Assembly (NCBI RefSeq): GCF_005250615.1
Contig: NZ_SULM01000020.1
Location: 1-50,103 of the forward strand
Direction: 5' to 3'
DNA from: Pseudomonas rhizoryzae
Lineage (GTDB): Bacteria; Pseudomonadota; Gammaproteobacteria; Pseudomonadales; Pseudomonadaceae
DNA length: 50,103 nucleotides
Shown here: piece by piece, positions 1 through 11,039 of the stretch
How the letters are laid out: every line of letters starts with the position of its first letter
Position numbering within the stretch: position 1 is the stretch's first letter
The notes under the pieces: generated by a model
Databases searched by the model: none
What the model was told of the DNA's origin: nothing
Seen by the model: only the letters and a program-made list of their open reading frames with translations
Translations under genes and position numbers: made by a program

Positions 1-327
<327 letters not shown>

Positions 328-345
328 TCGATTGATCTGAAACGG

Positions 346-371
346 AAAAAAGGCCCTTCGGGGCCTTTTTT
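346..371 (+). terminator. Rho-independent terminator after tuf
   Basis: A GGCCC/GGGCC stem with a TTCG tetraloop is flanked by six A on the 5' side and six T on the 3' side. It starts 19 bases after the tuf stop and ends before the rpsJ promoter, so it separates the str and S10 units. The A/T symmetry would let it work on either strand. Confidence 0.95.
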
Positions 372-410
372 CTTGCCTCGTGAAATTGACAGATGGCAAA
401 AGAGCCGTTC

Positions 411-439
411 TTGACAGTCGTGAGCGACATCCTTAGAAT
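411..439 (+). promoter_or_regulatory. Sigma-70 promoter of the S10 operon
   Basis: TTGACA (411-416), a 17-base spacer and TAGAAT (434-439) make a near-consensus housekeeping promoter. Transcription would start near 446, giving a leader of about 55 nt before rpsJ. The start site is inferred from the hexamers. Confidence 0.88.
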
Positions 440-453
440 TGCGCCTCCTTTAA

Positions 454-473
454 TCGGGCACCTTTTTGCCCGA
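454..473 (+). promoter_or_regulatory. Hairpin in the short rpsJ leader
   Basis: TCGGGCA (454-460) and TGCCCGA (467-473) form a 7-bp perfect stem with a 6-base loop in the rpsJ 5' UTR. No U run follows, so it is not an obvious terminator. The leader is much shorter than the E. coli S10 leader through which L4 regulates. Function unknown. Confidence 0.5.
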
Positions 474-499
474 GGGGAAAGCTTGGAGTCTGAGGTCAA

Positions 500-811
500 A
501 TGCAAAATCAACAAATCCGTATTCGGTTGAAGGCTTTTGATCATCGCCTGATCGATCAATCCACCCAGGAAATCGTGGAAACCGCGAAACGTACTGGTGC
601 TCAGGTGCGTGGTCCGATTCCTCTGCCTACCCGCAAGGAACGTTACACTGTGCTGATTTCTCCGCACGTCAACAAGGACGCTCGTGACCAGTACGAAATT
701 CGTACCCACAAGCGTGTGCTCGACATCGTTCAGCCCACCGACAAGACCGTCGATGCGCTGATGAAGCTCGATCTCGCCGCTGGCGTTGAAGTGCAAATCA
801 GCCTCGGCTGA
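500..811 (+). CDS. rpsJ: 30S ribosomal protein S10 / NusE
   Basis: Protein of 103 residues beginning [20 protein letters not shown], full length for S10. It is a 30S head protein and, as NusE, partners NusB in rRNA antitermination; nusB is also in this window (31112-31603). First gene of the S10 operon, with GGAG at 485-488 ahead of the ATG. The long-loop region [20 protein letters not shown] is intact. Confidence 0.98.
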   Translation: MQNQQIRIRLKAFDHRLIDQSTQEIVETAKRTGAQVRGPIPLPTRKERYTVLISPHVNKDARDQYEIRTHKRVLDIVQPTDKTVDALMKLDLAAGVEVQISLG

Positions 812-894
812 AACCTTTCGGTTTCAGTCGTGTAACGCTCTGAAATGGGCGGCCATAGCGGGTGAAAGCCCCGTACACTCAAGAGGTTCTCAAC

Positions 895-1530
895 ATGACG
901 ATTGGTGTAGTCGGTCGTAAATGCGGCATGACCCGCGTTTTCACCGAAGAAGGCGTTTCCGTTCCGGTTACGGTCATCGAGATCGAGCCGAATCGCGTAA
1001 CCCAATTCAAAAGCGAAGAAACCGATGGCTATCGCGCCATTCAGGTAACCGTGGGTGAGCGTCGTGCCTCCCGCGTGACCAAGGCGCAAGCCGGTCACTT
1101 CGCCAAGGCCAGCGTAGCTGCTGGTCGTAGCGTCCTCGAATTCCGCCTGGAAGACGGTGAGTACAAGGCCGGTGACGAAGTCACTGTGGCCCTGTTCGAA
1201 GCCGGCCAGATGGTTGATGTCACTGGCCAGTCCAAAGGTAAGGGCTACGCCGGTACCATCAAGCGCTGGAACTTCCGTGGTCAGGACAACACCCACGGCA
1301 ACTCCGTTTCCCACCGTGCACCTGGTTCCATCGGCCAGTGCCAGACTCCTGGTCGAGTGTTCAAGGGCAAGAAAATGTCCGGTCACCTGGGTGCGGAGCG
1401 TGTAACCGTTCAGTCGCTGGAAGTCGTGCGTGTAGACGCCGAGCGCAACCTGCTGCTGGTCAAGGGTGCCGTCCCCGGCGCGCCGGGTGGTGACGTGATC
1501 GTGCGTCCCGCTGTCAAGGCCCGTGGTTGA
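895..1530 (+). CDS. rplC: 50S ribosomal protein L3
   Basis: Protein of 211 residues starting [14 protein letters not shown], an early assembly protein whose extension reaches the peptidyl transferase centre. The segment [20 protein letters not shown] holds the Gln that is methylated by PrmB in E. coli L3. An in-frame start at 862 would add 11 residues unlike L3; the ATG at 895, preceded by AGAGG (881-885), is chosen. Confidence 0.97.
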   Translation: MTIGVVGRKCGMTRVFTEEGVSVPVTVIEIEPNRVTQFKSEETDGYRAIQVTVGERRASRVTKAQAGHFAKASVAAGRSVLEFRLEDGEYKAGDEVTVALFEAGQMVDVTGQSKGKGYAGTIKRWNFRGQDNTHGNSVSHRAPGSIGQCQTPGRVFKGKKMSGHLGAERVTVQSLEVVRVDAERNLLLVKGAVPGAPGGDVIVRPAVKARG

Positions 1531-1543
1531 GAGGAGAGAGAAC

Positions 1544-2146
1544 ATGCAACTCAATGTGAATGGCTCTCAAGCTATCGAAGTCTCCGAGCACACCTTCGGC
1601 GGTGAATTCAACGAGACCCTGGTTCACCAGGCAGTCGTTGCCTACATGGCTGGCGGTCGTCAGGGCACCCGTGCCCAGAAGACCCGTTCCGAAGTCAGTG
1701 GTGGCGGCAAGAAGCCCTGGCGTCAGAAGGGCAGCGGTCGTGCCCGTGCCGGTACCATCCGCAGCCCCATCTGGCGTTCCGGTGGCGTGGCTTTCGCAGC
1801 CAAGCCCCAGGATCACAGCCAGAAGCTGAACAAGAAGATGTACCGCGCTGCACTGCGCTCCATCCTCGCCGAGCTGGTCCGTCTGGACCGTCTGGTCGTG
1901 GTTGACGACTTCGCCGTCGACGCGCCCAAGACCAAGACCCTGGTCAGCAAGCTGGACGGCCTGGGCCTGAGCGACGTGCTGATCGTGACCGACGCTGTCG
2001 ACCAGAATCTGTATCTGGCCGCCCGCAACCTGCCTTTCGTCGACGTGCGTGATGTCCAGGGTTCCGACCCGGTCAGCCTGATCGCCTACGACAAGGTGCT
2101 GGTCACTGTGTCCGCCGTGAAGAAATTCGAGGAGCTGCTGGCATGA
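1544..2146 (+). CDS. rplD: 50S ribosomal protein L4
   Basis: Protein of 200 residues beginning [15 protein letters not shown]. The basic Gly/Arg-rich loop around residues 43-85, with [15 protein letters not shown], is the extension lining the exit tunnel. In E. coli L4 also represses its own operon through the S10 leader; the short leader here makes that mechanism doubtful. The ATG at 1544 follows GAGGAGAGAG and is preferred over a GTG at 1523. It overlaps rplW by 4 bases. Confidence 0.97.
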   Translation: MQLNVNGSQAIEVSEHTFGGEFNETLVHQAVVAYMAGGRQGTRAQKTRSEVSGGGKKPWRQKGSGRARAGTIRSPIWRSGGVAFAAKPQDHSQKLNKKMYRAALRSILAELVRLDRLVVVDDFAVDAPKTKTLVSKLDGLGLSDVLIVTDAVDQNLYLAARNLPFVDVRDVQGSDPVSLIAYDKVLVTVSAVKKFEELLA

Positions 2147-2442
2147 ACCAGGAACGCGTATTCAAAGTGCTGCTTGGCCCGCACATCTCCGAGAAGGCCA
2201 CCATGCTGGCGGACAGCCAGAAGCAGTTCGTATTCAAGGTTGCCACCGATGCAACCAAGCTGGAAATCAAGAAGGCCGTCGAGCAACTGTTCGAGGTCAA
2301 GGTTCGCAGCGTCAGCACCCTGAACGTCCAGGGCAAGACCAAGCGCACCGCTCGTGGTCTGGGCAAGCGTAACGACTGGAAAAAAGCGTACATCGCTCTC
2401 CAGCCGGGCCAGGATCTCGACTTTTCCAGCAGCGCCGAGTAA
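2143..2442 (+). CDS. rplW: 50S ribosomal protein L23
   Basis: Protein of 99 residues ([20 protein letters not shown]). L23 sits at the tunnel exit and is the docking site for trigger factor and SRP. The start overlaps the rplD stop in an ATGA arrangement, indicating translational coupling. Length and the C-terminal [18 protein letters not shown] are typical of gammaproteobacterial L23. Confidence 0.97.
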   Translation: MNQERVFKVLLGPHISEKATMLADSQKQFVFKVATDATKLEIKKAVEQLFEVKVRSVSTLNVQGKTKRTARGLGKRNDWKKAYIALQPGQDLDFSSSAE

Positions 2443-2454
2443 TCAGGGGGCATC

Positions 2455-3276
<822 letters not shown>

Positions 3277-3294
3277 TCAGTAGAGGATTCGACT

Positions 3295-3570
3295 GTGCCC
3301 CGTTCTCTGAAGAAAGGTCCTTTTATCGATCTTCACCTGTTGAAGAAGATCGAAGTCGCGGTGGAAAAAAACGAGCGCAAGCCGATCAAGACCTGGTCGC
3401 GTCGTTCGATGATCCTGCCGCAAATGGTCGGCCTGACCATCGCTGTGCACAACGGTCGTCAACATGTCCCCGTTCTGGTGAACGAAGACATGGTCGGCCA
3501 CAAACTCGGCGAGTTCGCTGCTACCCGCACCTATCGCGGTCATGCGGCTGACAAGAAAGCCAAGCGTTAA
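3295..3570 (+). CDS. rpsS: 30S ribosomal protein S19
   Basis: Protein of 91 residues with a GTG start ([18 protein letters not shown]). It lies in the 30S head near the A-site finger and S13. The GTG follows TAGAGGA with good spacing and reads straight into the conserved PRSLKKGPF. Length is standard for the family. Confidence 0.97.
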   Translation: MPRSLKKGPFIDLHLLKKIEVAVEKNERKPIKTWSRRSMILPQMVGLTIAVHNGRQHVPVLVNEDMVGHKLGEFAATRTYRGHAADKKAKR

Positions 3571-3582
3571 GGGGTAAGGAAG

Positions 3583-3915
3583 ATGGAAGTAGCCGCTAAG
3601 CTGTCGGGCGCTCGTATCTCCGCCCAGAAAGCCCGCTTGGTCGCCGACCAGATTCGCGGGAAGAAGGTGGGCGAAGCGCTCAACCTGTTGACTTTCAGCA
3701 GCAAGAAAGCCGCTGAAATCATGAAGAAAGTGCTGGAGTCGGCCGTGGCCAACGCCGAGCACAATGAAGGCGCCGACGTGGATGACCTGAAGGTTTCCAC
3801 CGTCTTCGTAAACGAAGGTCGTTCGCTCAAGCGCATCATGCCGCGTGCCAAAGGTCGTGCTGATCGCATCGTGAAGCGGTCTTGCCATATCACGGTCAAG
3901 GTTGCGGACAAGTAA
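3583..3915 (+). CDS. rplV: 50S ribosomal protein L22
   Basis: Protein of 110 residues ([20 protein letters not shown]). The beta-hairpin containing [18 protein letters not shown] lines the exit tunnel near the macrolide site. AAGGA precedes the start; the gene lies 12 bases after rpsS within the S10 operon. Confidence 0.97.
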   Translation: MEVAAKLSGARISAQKARLVADQIRGKKVGEALNLLTFSSKKAAEIMKKVLESAVANAEHNEGADVDDLKVSTVFVNEGRSLKRIMPRAKGRADRIVKRSCHITVKVADK

Positions 3916-3928
3916 CGGAGTCGATCAG

Positions 3929-4618
3929 ATGGGTCAGAAAGTACATCCCAATGGCATTCGCCTGGGTATCGTCAAGGAGCACACTTCGGTCTGGTACGCG
4001 GATAAGCGCACTTATGCGGACTATCTGCTGGCCGACCTGAAGGTTCGTGAGTACCTCCAGGACAAACTAAAAAGCGCGTCCGTAAGCCGTATCGATATTC
4101 ATCGTCCGGCTCAAACCGCACGCATCACCATCCACACCGCTCGTCCCGGTATCGTGATCGGCAAGAAAGGTGAGGATGTCGAGAAGCTGCGTCAGGACCT
4201 GACCGCAAGAATGGGTGTGCCCGTGCACATCAACATCGAAGAGATCCGCAAGCCGGAGCTCGACGGTGCCCTGGTTGCGCAGAGCGTTGCGCAGCAGCTT
4301 GAGCGTCGTGTGATGTTCCGTCGCGCCATGAAGCGCGCCGTGCAGAATGCGATCCGCATTGGTGCCAAAGGCATCAAGATTCAGGTGAGCGGTCGTTTGG
4401 GCGGTGCTGAAATCGCCCGTACCGAGTGGTATCGGGAAGGTCGTGTGCCCCTGCACACCCTGCGTGCCGATATCGACTACGCCACTGCGGAAGCTCACAC
4501 CACCTACGGTGTGATCGGTGTGAAGGTCTGGATCTTCAAAGGCGAGGTCATTGGTGGCCGCCAGGAAGAACTGAAGCCCGTCGCCCCGGCTCCGCGCAAA
4601 AAAGCTGCTGCTAAGTAA
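3929..4618 (+). CDS. rpsC: 30S ribosomal protein S3
   Basis: Protein of 229 residues ([20 protein letters not shown]) at the mRNA entry site. The KH domain with [15 protein letters not shown] is clear, followed by the C-terminal beta domain and a Lys/Ala-rich tail. An in-frame upstream ATG at 3902 lies inside rplV and would add a non-conserved extension, so 3929 (after ACGGAG) is used. Confidence 0.97.
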   Translation: MGQKVHPNGIRLGIVKEHTSVWYADKRTYADYLLADLKVREYLQDKLKSASVSRIDIHRPAQTARITIHTARPGIVIGKKGEDVEKLRQDLTARMGVPVHINIEEIRKPELDGALVAQSVAQQLERRVMFRRAMKRAVQNAIRIGAKGIKIQVSGRLGGAEIARTEWYREGRVPLHTLRADIDYATAEAHTTYGVIGVKVWIFKGEVIGGRQEELKPVAPAPRKKAAAK

Positions 4619-4630
4619 GGAGTACGCAAC

Positions 4631-5044
4631 ATGCTGCAACCCAAGCGTACAAAATTCCGCAAGCAGATGACCGGCCACAACCGTGGTCTGGCTCATCGCG
4701 GTAGCAAGGTCAGCTTCGGCGAGTACGCGCTGAAGGCTGTCGGCCGTGGCCGTCTGACCGCTCGCCAGATCGAATCCGCACGTCGTGCGCTGACCCGTCA
4801 CGTGAAGCGTGGCGGCAAGATCTGGATCCGCGTCTTCCCTGACAAGCCTGTCACCAAGAAGCCTCTCGAAGTGCGGATGGGTAAAGGTAAGGGTAGTGTC
4901 GAGTACTGGGTAGCCCAGATCCAGCCGGGCAAGGTCCTGTACGAGATCGAGGGTGTTTCCGAGGATCTGGCTCGTCAGGCATTCGCCCTGGCCGCTGCCA
5001 AGCTTCCGCTCGAAACCTCCTTTGTTAAGCGGACGGTGATGTGA
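4631..5044 (+). CDS. rplP: 50S ribosomal protein L16
   Basis: Protein of 137 residues ([20 protein letters not shown]), needed for organisation of the A-site tRNA region. The loop [13 protein letters not shown] holds the Arg (residue 82) matching the position hydroxylated by the RoxA oxygenase in E. coli. The TGA stop shares one base with the rpmC ATG. Confidence 0.97.
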   Translation: MLQPKRTKFRKQMTGHNRGLAHRGSKVSFGEYALKAVGRGRLTARQIESARRALTRHVKRGGKIWIRVFPDKPVTKKPLEVRMGKGKGSVEYWVAQIQPGKVLYEIEGVSEDLARQAFALAAAKLPLETSFVKRTVM

Positions 5045-5235
5045 TGAAAGCGAAAGATTTGCGTGAGAAATCCGTAGAGGAGCTGAACGAGCAGCTTCTC
5101 AACCTGCTGCGTGACCAGTTCAATCTGCGTATGCAGAAGGCAACTGGCCAGTTGGGTCAGTCTCACATGCTCTCGCAAGTGAAGCGCGACATCGCTCGCG
5201 TCAAGACTGTGCTGAACCAGCAAGCAGGTAAGTGA
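5044..5235 (+). CDS. rpmC: 50S ribosomal protein L29
   Basis: Protein of 63 residues ([20 protein letters not shown]), a two-helix protein at the tunnel exit beside L23. A GTG one codon upstream is possible, but the ATG at 5044 overlaps the rplP stop by one base and gives the usual N-terminus. Codons are consistent with tight coupling to rplP. Confidence 0.96.
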   Translation: MKAKDLREKSVEELNEQLLNLLRDQFNLRMQKATGQLGQSHMLSQVKRDIARVKTVLNQQAGK

Positions 5236-5237
5236 TC

Positions 5238-5504
5238 ATGGCTGAAGCTGAAAAAACTGTCCGTACGCTGACCGGCCGAGTGGTCAGCGACAAGATGGAC
5301 AAAACCGTGACCGTACTGATCGAGCGTCGCGTCAAGCACCCGATCTACGGTAAATACGTGAAGCGTTCCACCAAGCTGCACGCTCACGACGAAACCAATC
5401 AGTGCCGCATTGGTGACCTGGTCACCATTCGCGAAACCCGCCCGCTGGCCAAGACCAAGGCGTGGACCCTGGTTGACGTCGTCGAGCGCGCCGTTCAGGT
5501 ATAA
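5238..5504 (+). CDS. rpsQ: 30S ribosomal protein S17
   Basis: Protein of 88 residues ([20 protein letters not shown]), an OB-fold primary binder of 16S rRNA. The motif [19 protein letters not shown] is typical. The ATG at 5238, two bases after the rpmC stop, is preferred over the in-frame GTG at 5232, which lies inside rpmC. Confidence 0.96.
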   Translation: MAEAEKTVRTLTGRVVSDKMDKTVTVLIERRVKHPIYGKYVKRSTKLHAHDETNQCRIGDLVTIRETRPLAKTKAWTLVDVVERAVQV

Positions 5505-5516
5505 GGGTAGAGAGCC

Positions 5517-5885
5517 ATGATCCAGACTCAATCCATGCTTGACGTCGCCGACAACAGCGGCGCTCGTCGCGTGATGTGCATCAAGGTGCTTGGCGGTTCC
5601 CACCGCCGCTACGCCGGTATCGGCGACATCATCAAGGTCACCGTCAAGGAAGCAATTCCGCGCGGCAAGGTGAAGAAAGGTCAGGTGATGACTGCTGTCG
5701 TCGTGCGTACCAAGCACGGCGTCCGTCGCACCGACGGTTCCATCATCCGCTTCGACGGTAACGCCGCGGTTCTGCTGAACAACAAGCAAGAGCCGATTGG
5801 CACCCGTATCTTTGGGCCGGTGACCCGTGAACTTCGCTCCGAGAAGTTCATGAAGATCGTCTCCCTTGCCCCCGAAGTGCTGTAA
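5517..5885 (+). CDS. rplN: 50S ribosomal protein L14
   Basis: Protein of 122 residues ([20 protein letters not shown]), exactly the usual length, at the subunit interface where RsfS silencing factor binds. This is conventionally the first gene of the spc operon, but here only 12 bases separate it from rpsQ and no promoter is visible, so it is read from the S10 promoter. Confidence 0.97.
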   Translation: MIQTQSMLDVADNSGARRVMCIKVLGGSHRRYAGIGDIIKVTVKEAIPRGKVKKGQVMTAVVVRTKHGVRRTDGSIIRFDGNAAVLLNNKQEPIGTRIFGPVTRELRSEKFMKIVSLAPEVL

Positions 5886-5897
5886 GGAGTAGCCGAC

Positions 5898-6212
5898 ATG
5901 CAAAAGATTCGTCGTGACGACGAGGTAATCGTCATTGCCGGCAAGGACAAGGGCAAGCGTGGCAAGGTGCTGAAGGTGCTCGCCGATGACCGTCTGGTCG
6001 TTGGTGGGGTCAACCTGATCAAGCGCCACACCAAGCCCAACCCCATGCTGGGCGTTCAGGGTGGCATCGTAGAGAAAGAAGCCCCTCTGCATGTCTCCAA
6101 CGTTGCCATTTTCAACTCCGAGACCAACAAGGCTGACCGCGTTGGTTTCAAAGTCGAAGACGGCAAGAAGATTCGTATCTTCAAGTCGACCCAAAAAGCG
6201 GTCCAGGCCTGA
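5898..6212 (+). CDS. rplX: 50S ribosomal protein L24
   Basis: Protein of 104 residues ([20 protein letters not shown]), an assembly initiator with an N-terminal KOW motif ([21 protein letters not shown]). AAGGAG lies ahead of the ATG. Standard position between rplN and rplE. Confidence 0.97.
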   Translation: MQKIRRDDEVIVIAGKDKGKRGKVLKVLADDRLVVGGVNLIKRHTKPNPMLGVQGGIVEKEAPLHVSNVAIFNSETNKADRVGFKVEDGKKIRIFKSTQKAVQA

Positions 6213-6231
6213 AGCTGCTAGGTAGATCACC

Positions 6232-6771
6232 ATGGCTCGATTGAAAGAGATTTATCGGAAGGAAATCGCGCCCAAGCTGAAAGAGCAGCTTCAGCTGGGT
6301 AACGTGATGGAAGTTCCGCGCATCACCAAGATCACCTTGAACATGGGTCTGGGCGAAGCGGTCGGTGACAAGAAGATCATCGACAACGCTGTAGCTGACC
6401 TGGAAAAGATCGCTGGTCAAAAGCCGGTCGTGACTTATGCCCGCAATTCCATTGCTGGCTTCAAGATTCGCGAAGGCTGGCCGATCGGCGTCAAGGTGAC
6501 CCTGCGTAGCGATCGCATGTACGAATTCCTGGATCGTCTGCTGTCCATCTCCCTGCCGCGCGTACGTGACTTCCGCGGCCTGAATGCCAAGTCCTTCGAT
6601 GGTCGTGGCAACTACAGCATGGGCGTGAAAGAGCAGATCATCTTCCCGGAAATCGATTACGACAAGATCGATGCGCTGCGTGGTATGGACATCACACTGA
6701 CCACCACCGCTCGTACCGACGAGGAAGGCCGTGCGCTGCTGCGTGCGTTCAACTTCCCGTTCCGTAACTGA
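6232..6771 (+). CDS. rplE: 50S ribosomal protein L5
   Basis: Protein of 179 residues ([20 protein letters not shown]), a 5S rRNA-binding protein in the central protuberance contacting P-site tRNA. The conserved [20 protein letters not shown] segment is intact. It ends 13 bases before rpsN. Confidence 0.97.
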   Translation: MARLKEIYRKEIAPKLKEQLQLGNVMEVPRITKITLNMGLGEAVGDKKIIDNAVADLEKIAGQKPVVTYARNSIAGFKIREGWPIGVKVTLRSDRMYEFLDRLLSISLPRVRDFRGLNAKSFDGRGNYSMGVKEQIIFPEIDYDKIDALRGMDITLTTTARTDEEGRALLRAFNFPFRN

Positions 6772-6784
6772 TTGAGGTCTTCAG

Positions 6785-7090
6785 ATGGCTAAGCAAAGCA
6801 TGATTAACCGCGAGCTGAAGCGTCAGCAGACGGTTGCCAAGTACGCCAAGAAGCGCGCCGAGCTGAAGGCGACCATCGGTAACGTCAATGCCTCCCCCGA
6901 GGAGCGTTGGAATGCCCAGGTCGCCCTGCAGAAGCAGCCCCGTGACGCCAGCGCCAGCCGCCTGCGTAACCGCTGCCGCCTGACCGGTCGTCCGCACGGC
7001 GTCTACCGCAAGTTCGGTCTGTCCCGCATCAAGCTGCGTGAAGCAGCCATGCGCGGTGACGTGCCCGGCCTGGTGAAGGCCAGCTGGTAA
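6785..7090 (+). CDS. rpsN: 30S ribosomal protein S14 (long, zinc-independent form)
   Basis: Protein of 101 residues ([20 protein letters not shown]). It is the long form without the CxxC-CxxC zinc ribbon; only one Cys is present, in [21 protein letters not shown]. It is the last gene before a terminator-like hairpin at 7118-7145, which splits the spc cluster. Confidence 0.97.
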   Translation: MAKQSMINRELKRQQTVAKYAKKRAELKATIGNVNASPEERWNAQVALQKQPRDASASRLRNRCRLTGRPHGVYRKFGLSRIKLREAAMRGDVPGLVKASW

Positions 7091-7117
7091 CAGCTAGCGC
7101 CTTTCATCGCGGTAATT

Positions 7118-7145
7118 GAATCAAGCCCCTTTTGGGGCTTGATTC
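7118..7145 (+). terminator. Strong hairpin terminator between rpsN and rpsH
   Basis: GAATCAAGCCCC, a TTTT loop and GGGGCTTGATTC form a perfect 12-bp stem, 27 bases after rpsN. Only a few T follow (GTTTC), so termination may be partial. Its 3' arm contains the -35 element of the next promoter. Confidence 0.8.
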
Positions 7146-7167
7146 GTTTCTGGCCGATCTCTAGAAT
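7139..7167 (+). promoter_or_regulatory. Promoter of the rpsH-rpmJ unit
   Basis: TTGATT (7139-7144), a 17-base spacer and TAGAAT (7162-7167). The -35 lies inside the 3' arm of the preceding terminator. A start near 7174 gives a 5' UTR of about 78 nt to the rpsH ATG. Inferred from hexamer match and spacing. Confidence 0.8.
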
Positions 7168-7251
7168 GCTCGGCTCGCCCGAATCGGCCTATTGCCGAGG
7201 GGTGATTTTGAGAGCCGGAAGGCTCGTTTCTGTATTAGGAGCTAATAGCCC

Positions 7252-7644
7252 ATGAGTATGCAGGACCCGTTAGCAGACATGCTAACTCGTATCCGTAATG
7301 CCCAGATGGCTGAAAAGACCGTCGTGAGCATGCCTTCTTCCAAGCTGAAGGCAGCCGTTGCCAAAGTCCTCAAGGATGAAGGTTACATTGCGGATTTTCA
7401 GGTCAGCGCGGAAGCCAAGCCGTTGCTGTCCATCGAGCTGAAGTATTTCGAAGGCAAGCCTGTCATCGAAGAACTCAAGCGTAGCAGCCGTCCCGGTCTG
7501 CGCCAGTACAAAGCCGTTGATCAGCTGCCGAAAGTGCGTGGCGGTCTGGGCGTGTCGATCGTTTCCACCAACAAAGGTGTGATGACTGATCGCGCAGCCC
7601 GTGCTGCTGGTGTTGGCGGCGAAGTGCTCTGCACAGTCTTCTAA
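7252..7644 (+). CDS. rpsH: 30S ribosomal protein S8
   Basis: Protein of 130 residues ([20 protein letters not shown]), a primary 16S rRNA binder; in E. coli it represses the spc operon by binding the rplE message. Here it opens a new transcription unit behind its own promoter, so any S8 feedback site may differ from that of E. coli. RBS is TAGGAG (7235-7240). Confidence 0.97.
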   Translation: MSMQDPLADMLTRIRNAQMAEKTVVSMPSSKLKAAVAKVLKDEGYIADFQVSAEAKPLLSIELKYFEGKPVIEELKRSSRPGLRQYKAVDQLPKVRGGLGVSIVSTNKGVMTDRAARAAGVGGEVLCTVF

Positions 7645-7655
7645 GGGGAATCAGC

Positions 7656-8189
7656 ATGTCTCGCGTTGCTAAAAACCCCGTAAGACTGCCTGCGGGCGTC
7701 GAAGTGAATCTGGCCGGTCAGGCTCTTTCGATCAAGGGTGCCAAGGGCGCTCTGGAGCTGAAGGTCCATCCGTCCGTAGAAGTTACCCAAGAGTCCGGTG
7801 AGCTGCGTTTCGCTGCTCGCAATGGCGATCAGCAGACCCGTGCGATGGCCGGCACCACCCGTGCCCTGGTCAACAACATGGTGATCGGCGTTAGCCAGGG
7901 CTTCGAGCGCAAGCTGCAACTGGTCGGTGTGGGCTACAAGGCCCAGGCCAAAGGTCAGGTGCTGAACCTCGCTCTGGGCTTCTCTCACCCTGTGGACTAC
8001 GAACTGCCGCAAGGCATCACCGCAGAAACCCCCAACCAGACCGACATCCTGATCAAGGGTATCGACAAGCAGCTGGTAGGTCAGGTTGCGGCTGAGATTC
8101 GTGGTTTCCGTCCGCCGGAGCCTTACAAGGGCAAAGGTGTACGGTACGCCGACGAAGTCGTCCACCGTAAAGAAGCCAAGAAAAAGTAG
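7656..8189 (+). CDS. rplF: 50S ribosomal protein L6
   Basis: Protein of 177 residues ([20 protein letters not shown]), two related alpha/beta domains near the factor-binding site. The C-terminal signature [17 protein letters not shown] is intact. It follows rpsH by 11 bases with AGGGGA as RBS. Confidence 0.97.
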   Translation: MSRVAKNPVRLPAGVEVNLAGQALSIKGAKGALELKVHPSVEVTQESGELRFAARNGDQQTRAMAGTTRALVNNMVIGVSQGFERKLQLVGVGYKAQAKGQVLNLALGFSHPVDYELPQGITAETPNQTDILIKGIDKQLVGQVAAEIRGFRPPEPYKGKGVRYADEVVHRKEAKKK

Positions 8190-8199
8190 GGCATAGCAA

Positions 8200-8550
8200 A
8201 TGACCGTCAAGAAAGAAACCCGACTGCGTCGCGCTCGCAAGGCTCGCCTGAAGATGCGCGAACTGGAAGCGGTCCGTCTGTGCGTGTACCGCTCTTCCCA
8301 GCACATCTATGCCCAGGTCATCGCGGCCGACGGCAGCAAGGTCCTGGCCAGCGCTTCTACGCTGGACAAAGAACTGCGCGAGAGCGCTACCAGCAACGTC
8401 GAGGCGGCCAAGAAAGTTGGTCTGCTGGTCGCCGAGCGTGCCAAGGCCGCTGGTGTTACCCAGGTAGCCTTTGATCGTTCTGGCTTCAAGTACCATGGTC
8501 GCGTCAAGGCGCTGGCCGACGCTGCTCGTGAAGGCGGGCTGGAGTTCTAA
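8200..8550 (+). CDS. rplR: 50S ribosomal protein L18
   Basis: Protein of 116 residues ([20 protein letters not shown]), a 5S rRNA binder with a basic N-terminus and C-terminal [26 protein letters not shown], the family signature. It ends 3 bases before rpsE. Confidence 0.97.
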   Translation: MTVKKETRLRRARKARLKMRELEAVRLCVYRSSQHIYAQVIAADGSKVLASASTLDKELRESATSNVEAAKKVGLLVAERAKAAGVTQVAFDRSGFKYHGRVKALADAAREGGLEF

Positions 8551-8553
8551 GTC

Positions 8554-9054
8554 ATGGCAAATAACGATCAAAAGCGCGACGAAGGCTACATCGAGAAGCT
8601 GGTTCAAGTTAACCGCGTAGCCAAAACCGTGAAAGGCGGCCGTATCTTCGCCTTCACCGCTCTGACCGTGGTTGGCGATGGCAAAGGCCGCGTTGGCTTC
8701 GGCCGTGGCAAGGCCCGCGAAGTGCCTGCTGCCATCCAGAAAGCGATGGAAGCTGCTCGCCGCAACATGATCCAGGTGGATCTGAACGGCACCACCCTGC
8801 AGTACCCGGTCAAGGCCGCCCATGGCGCCTCCAAGGTGTACATGCAGCCCGCTTCCGAAGGTACCGGCATCATCGCCGGCGGTGCCATGCGCGCCGTGCT
8901 GGAGGTGGCAGGTGTCCAGAACGTCCTGGCCAAGTGCTACGGCTCCACCAACCCGGTAAACGTAGTGTACGCGACCTTCGAAGGTCTCAAGCACATGCAG
9001 GCGCCGGAAGCTGTTGCTGCCAAGCGTGGCAAGAGCGTCGAGGAGATTCTCTGA
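8554..9054 (+). CDS. rpsE: 30S ribosomal protein S5
   Basis: Protein of 166 residues ([20 protein letters not shown]), involved in decoding fidelity and mRNA unwinding at the entry tunnel. The dsRNA-binding-like N-domain ([20 protein letters not shown]) and the [18 protein letters not shown] segment are intact. Two bases separate its stop from the rpmD start. Confidence 0.97.
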   Translation: MANNDQKRDEGYIEKLVQVNRVAKTVKGGRIFAFTALTVVGDGKGRVGFGRGKAREVPAAIQKAMEAARRNMIQVDLNGTTLQYPVKAAHGASKVYMQPASEGTGIIAGGAMRAVLEVAGVQNVLAKCYGSTNPVNVVYATFEGLKHMQAPEAVAAKRGKSVEEIL

Positions 9055-9056
9055 TC

Positions 9057-9239
9057 ATGGCTAATGCAACCGTCAAGGTCACGCTGATCAAGAGCGTCCA
9101 CGGCCGTCTGGCCAATCACAAGGCTTGCGTCAAGGGTCTCGGCCTGCGTCGCATCGGTCACACCGTCGAAGTTCAGGACACCCCTGAAAATCGCGGCATG
9201 ATCAACAAGGCCTACTACCTTCTGCGTGTGGAGGGTTAA
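9057..9239 (+). CDS. rpmD: 50S ribosomal protein L30
   Basis: Protein of 60 residues ([20 protein letters not shown]), full length for L30 with [20 protein letters not shown] longer in-frame reading from 8934 lies inside rpsE and is not the gene. Tightly spaced between rpsE and rplO. Confidence 0.97.
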   Translation: MANATVKVTLIKSVHGRLANHKACVKGLGLRRIGHTVEVQDTPENRGMINKAYYLLRVEG

Positions 9240-9242
9240 GTC

Positions 9243-9677
9243 ATGAAATTGAACGATCTGCGTTCCGCTCCCGGCGCTCGCCGTGAAAAGCTGCGTCCCG
9301 GTCGTGGTATCGGTAGCGGCCTGGGTAAGACCGGTGGTCGCGGCCACAAGGGTCTGACCTCCCGCTCCGGCGGTAAGGTCGCTCCCGGCTTCGAGGGCGG
9401 TCAGCAGCCGCTGCACCGTCGTCTGCCCAAGTTCGGCTTCGTTTCGCTGAAGGCCCTGGACCGTGCCGAGGTTCGTACCTCCGAGCTGGCCAAGGTCGAT
9501 GTCGACGTGGTCGATCTGCAGGCGCTGAAAGACGCCAACGTGATCAGCCGTGACATCAAGCGTGTCAAGGTCGTGCTGTCCGGCGACGTCACTCGTGCCG
9601 TCACCCTGAAGGGCATTGGTGCCACCAAGGGCGCACGTGCAGCCATCGAAGCAGCTGGCGGCAAGATCGAGGAATAA
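9243..9677 (+). CDS. rplO: 50S ribosomal protein L15
   Basis: Protein of 144 residues ([20 protein letters not shown]). The Gly/Arg/Lys-rich N-terminal extension ([18 protein letters not shown]) threads into 23S rRNA. The stop is directly followed by the secY ATG with no gap. Confidence 0.97.
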   Translation: MKLNDLRSAPGARREKLRPGRGIGSGLGKTGGRGHKGLTSRSGGKVAPGFEGGQQPLHRRLPKFGFVSLKALDRAEVRTSELAKVDVDVVDLQALKDANVISRDIKRVKVVLSGDVTRAVTLKGIGATKGARAAIEAAGGKIEE

Positions 9678-11009
9678 ATGGCTAAGCAAGGTGCTCTCTC
9701 TGCGCTCAGCAAGAGCGGTGGTATGTCCGAGCTGTGGACCCGCCTCCGATTCCTGTTTCTGGCGATCATCGTCTACAGGATCGGTGCGCACATCCCTGTT
9801 CCGGGTATCAATCCCGATCAGCTGGCCGCACTGTTCAGGCAGAACGAGGGGACCATTCTTAGCCTCTTCAACATGTTCTCCGGCGGTGCGCTGGAGCGGA
9901 TGAGCATCTTTGCCCTGGGGATCATGCCGTACATCTCGGCATCGATCATCATGCAGCTGCTTACCGCGATCAGCCCACAGCTGGAGCAATTGAAGAAAGA
10001 GGGTGAGTCTGGTCGTCGCAAGATCAGCCAGTACACCCGTTACGGCACGCTGGTTCTGGCGCTCGTTCAGGCCACCGGGATGTCGGTAGGGCTCGCCAGT
10101 CAGGGCGTGGCGTTCAGTGTGGGTTTCAGCTTCTACTTCGTCGCTGTCACCACCTTTGTCGCCGGTGCTCTGTTCATGATGTGGCTCGGTGAGCAGATCA
10201 CCGAGCGCGGTATCGGCAACGGCATCTCGATGCTGATCTTCGCTGGTATCGTCGCGGGCTTGCCTCGCGCCATCGGTCAGTCCTTCGAATCGGCACGTCA
10301 AGGCGACATCAATATCTTCGCGCTGATCATCGTTGGTGTGGTGGCTGTGGCCATCATCGCCTTCGTGGTGTTCATCGAGCGCGGGCAGCGTCGTATTGCC
10401 GTGCACTACGCCAAGCGTCAGCAGGGCCGCAAGGTCTTCGCTGCGCAGAACAGCCACCTGCCGCTCAAGGTGAACATGGCTGGGGTCATCCCAGCGATCT
10501 TCGCCAGTAGCATCCTGCTGTTCCCGGCGTCGCTCGGTTCGTGGTTCGGTCAGTCCCAGGGGCTTGGTTGGTTGCAGGACGTGGCTCAGGCCATCGCGCC
10601 CGGCCAACCGCTGAATATCTTGCTGTTTAGTGCAGGGATCATCTTCTTCTGCTTCTTCTATACAGCGCTGATGTTCAACCCCAAGGACGTAGCCGAGAAC
10701 CTGAAGAAATCCGGGGCGTTCATTCCGGGCATTCGTCCAGGTGAGCAGTCCGCGCGCTACATCGACGGCGTGCTGACCCGGCTGACCATGTTTGGTGCCC
10801 TGTACATGACGGCGGTGTGCTTGTTGCCCCAGTTTCTGGTGGTCGCGGCGAACGTGCCGTTCTATCTCGGTGGGACCTCGTTGCTGATCGTGGTGGTTGT
10901 GGTCATGGACTTCATGTCCCAGGTCCAGTCCCATCTCGTATCTCATCAATACGAGTCCCTGATGAAGAAAGCCAACCTGAAGGGCTATGGCAGCGGCATG
11001 ATGCGCTGA
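9678..11009 (+). CDS. secY: SecY, channel subunit of the protein translocase
   Basis: Protein of 443 residues, an inner-membrane protein with ten expected membrane segments forming the SecYEG pore. Conserved features include the start of TM1 ([23 protein letters not shown]), TM2 plug-side [10 protein letters not shown], the cytoplasmic loop [15 protein letters not shown] for SecA/ribosome contact, and [13 protein letters not shown]. It starts immediately after the rplO stop, the usual spc position. Confidence 0.98.
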   Translation: MAKQGALSALSKSGGMSELWTRLRFLFLAIIVYRIGAHIPVPGINPDQLAALFRQNEGTILSLFNMFSGGALERMSIFALGIMPYISASIIMQLLTAISPQLEQLKKEGESGRRKISQYTRYGTLVLALVQATGMSVGLASQGVAFSVGFSFYFVAVTTFVAGALFMMWLGEQITERGIGNGISMLIFAGIVAGLPRAIGQSFESARQGDINIFALIIVGVVAVAIIAFVVFIERGQRRIAVHYAKRQQGRKVFAAQNSHLPLKVNMAGVIPAIFASSILLFPASLGSWFGQSQGLGWLQDVAQAIAPGQPLNILLFSAGIIFFCFFYTALMFNPKDVAENLKKSGAFIPGIRPGEQSARYIDGVLTRLTMFGALYMTAVCLLPQFLVVAANVPFYLGGTSLLIVVVVVMDFMSQVQSHLVSHQYESLMKKANLKGYGSGMMR

Positions 11010-11039
11010 TCCGTTACCCGTAAGGTTAGAGGAGTTGTC

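Noticed and set aside
862-894. Upstream start for rplC at 862
   Set aside because: It adds 11 residues ([11 protein letters not shown]) not typical of L3 and places the RBS-like AGAGG inside the coding region.
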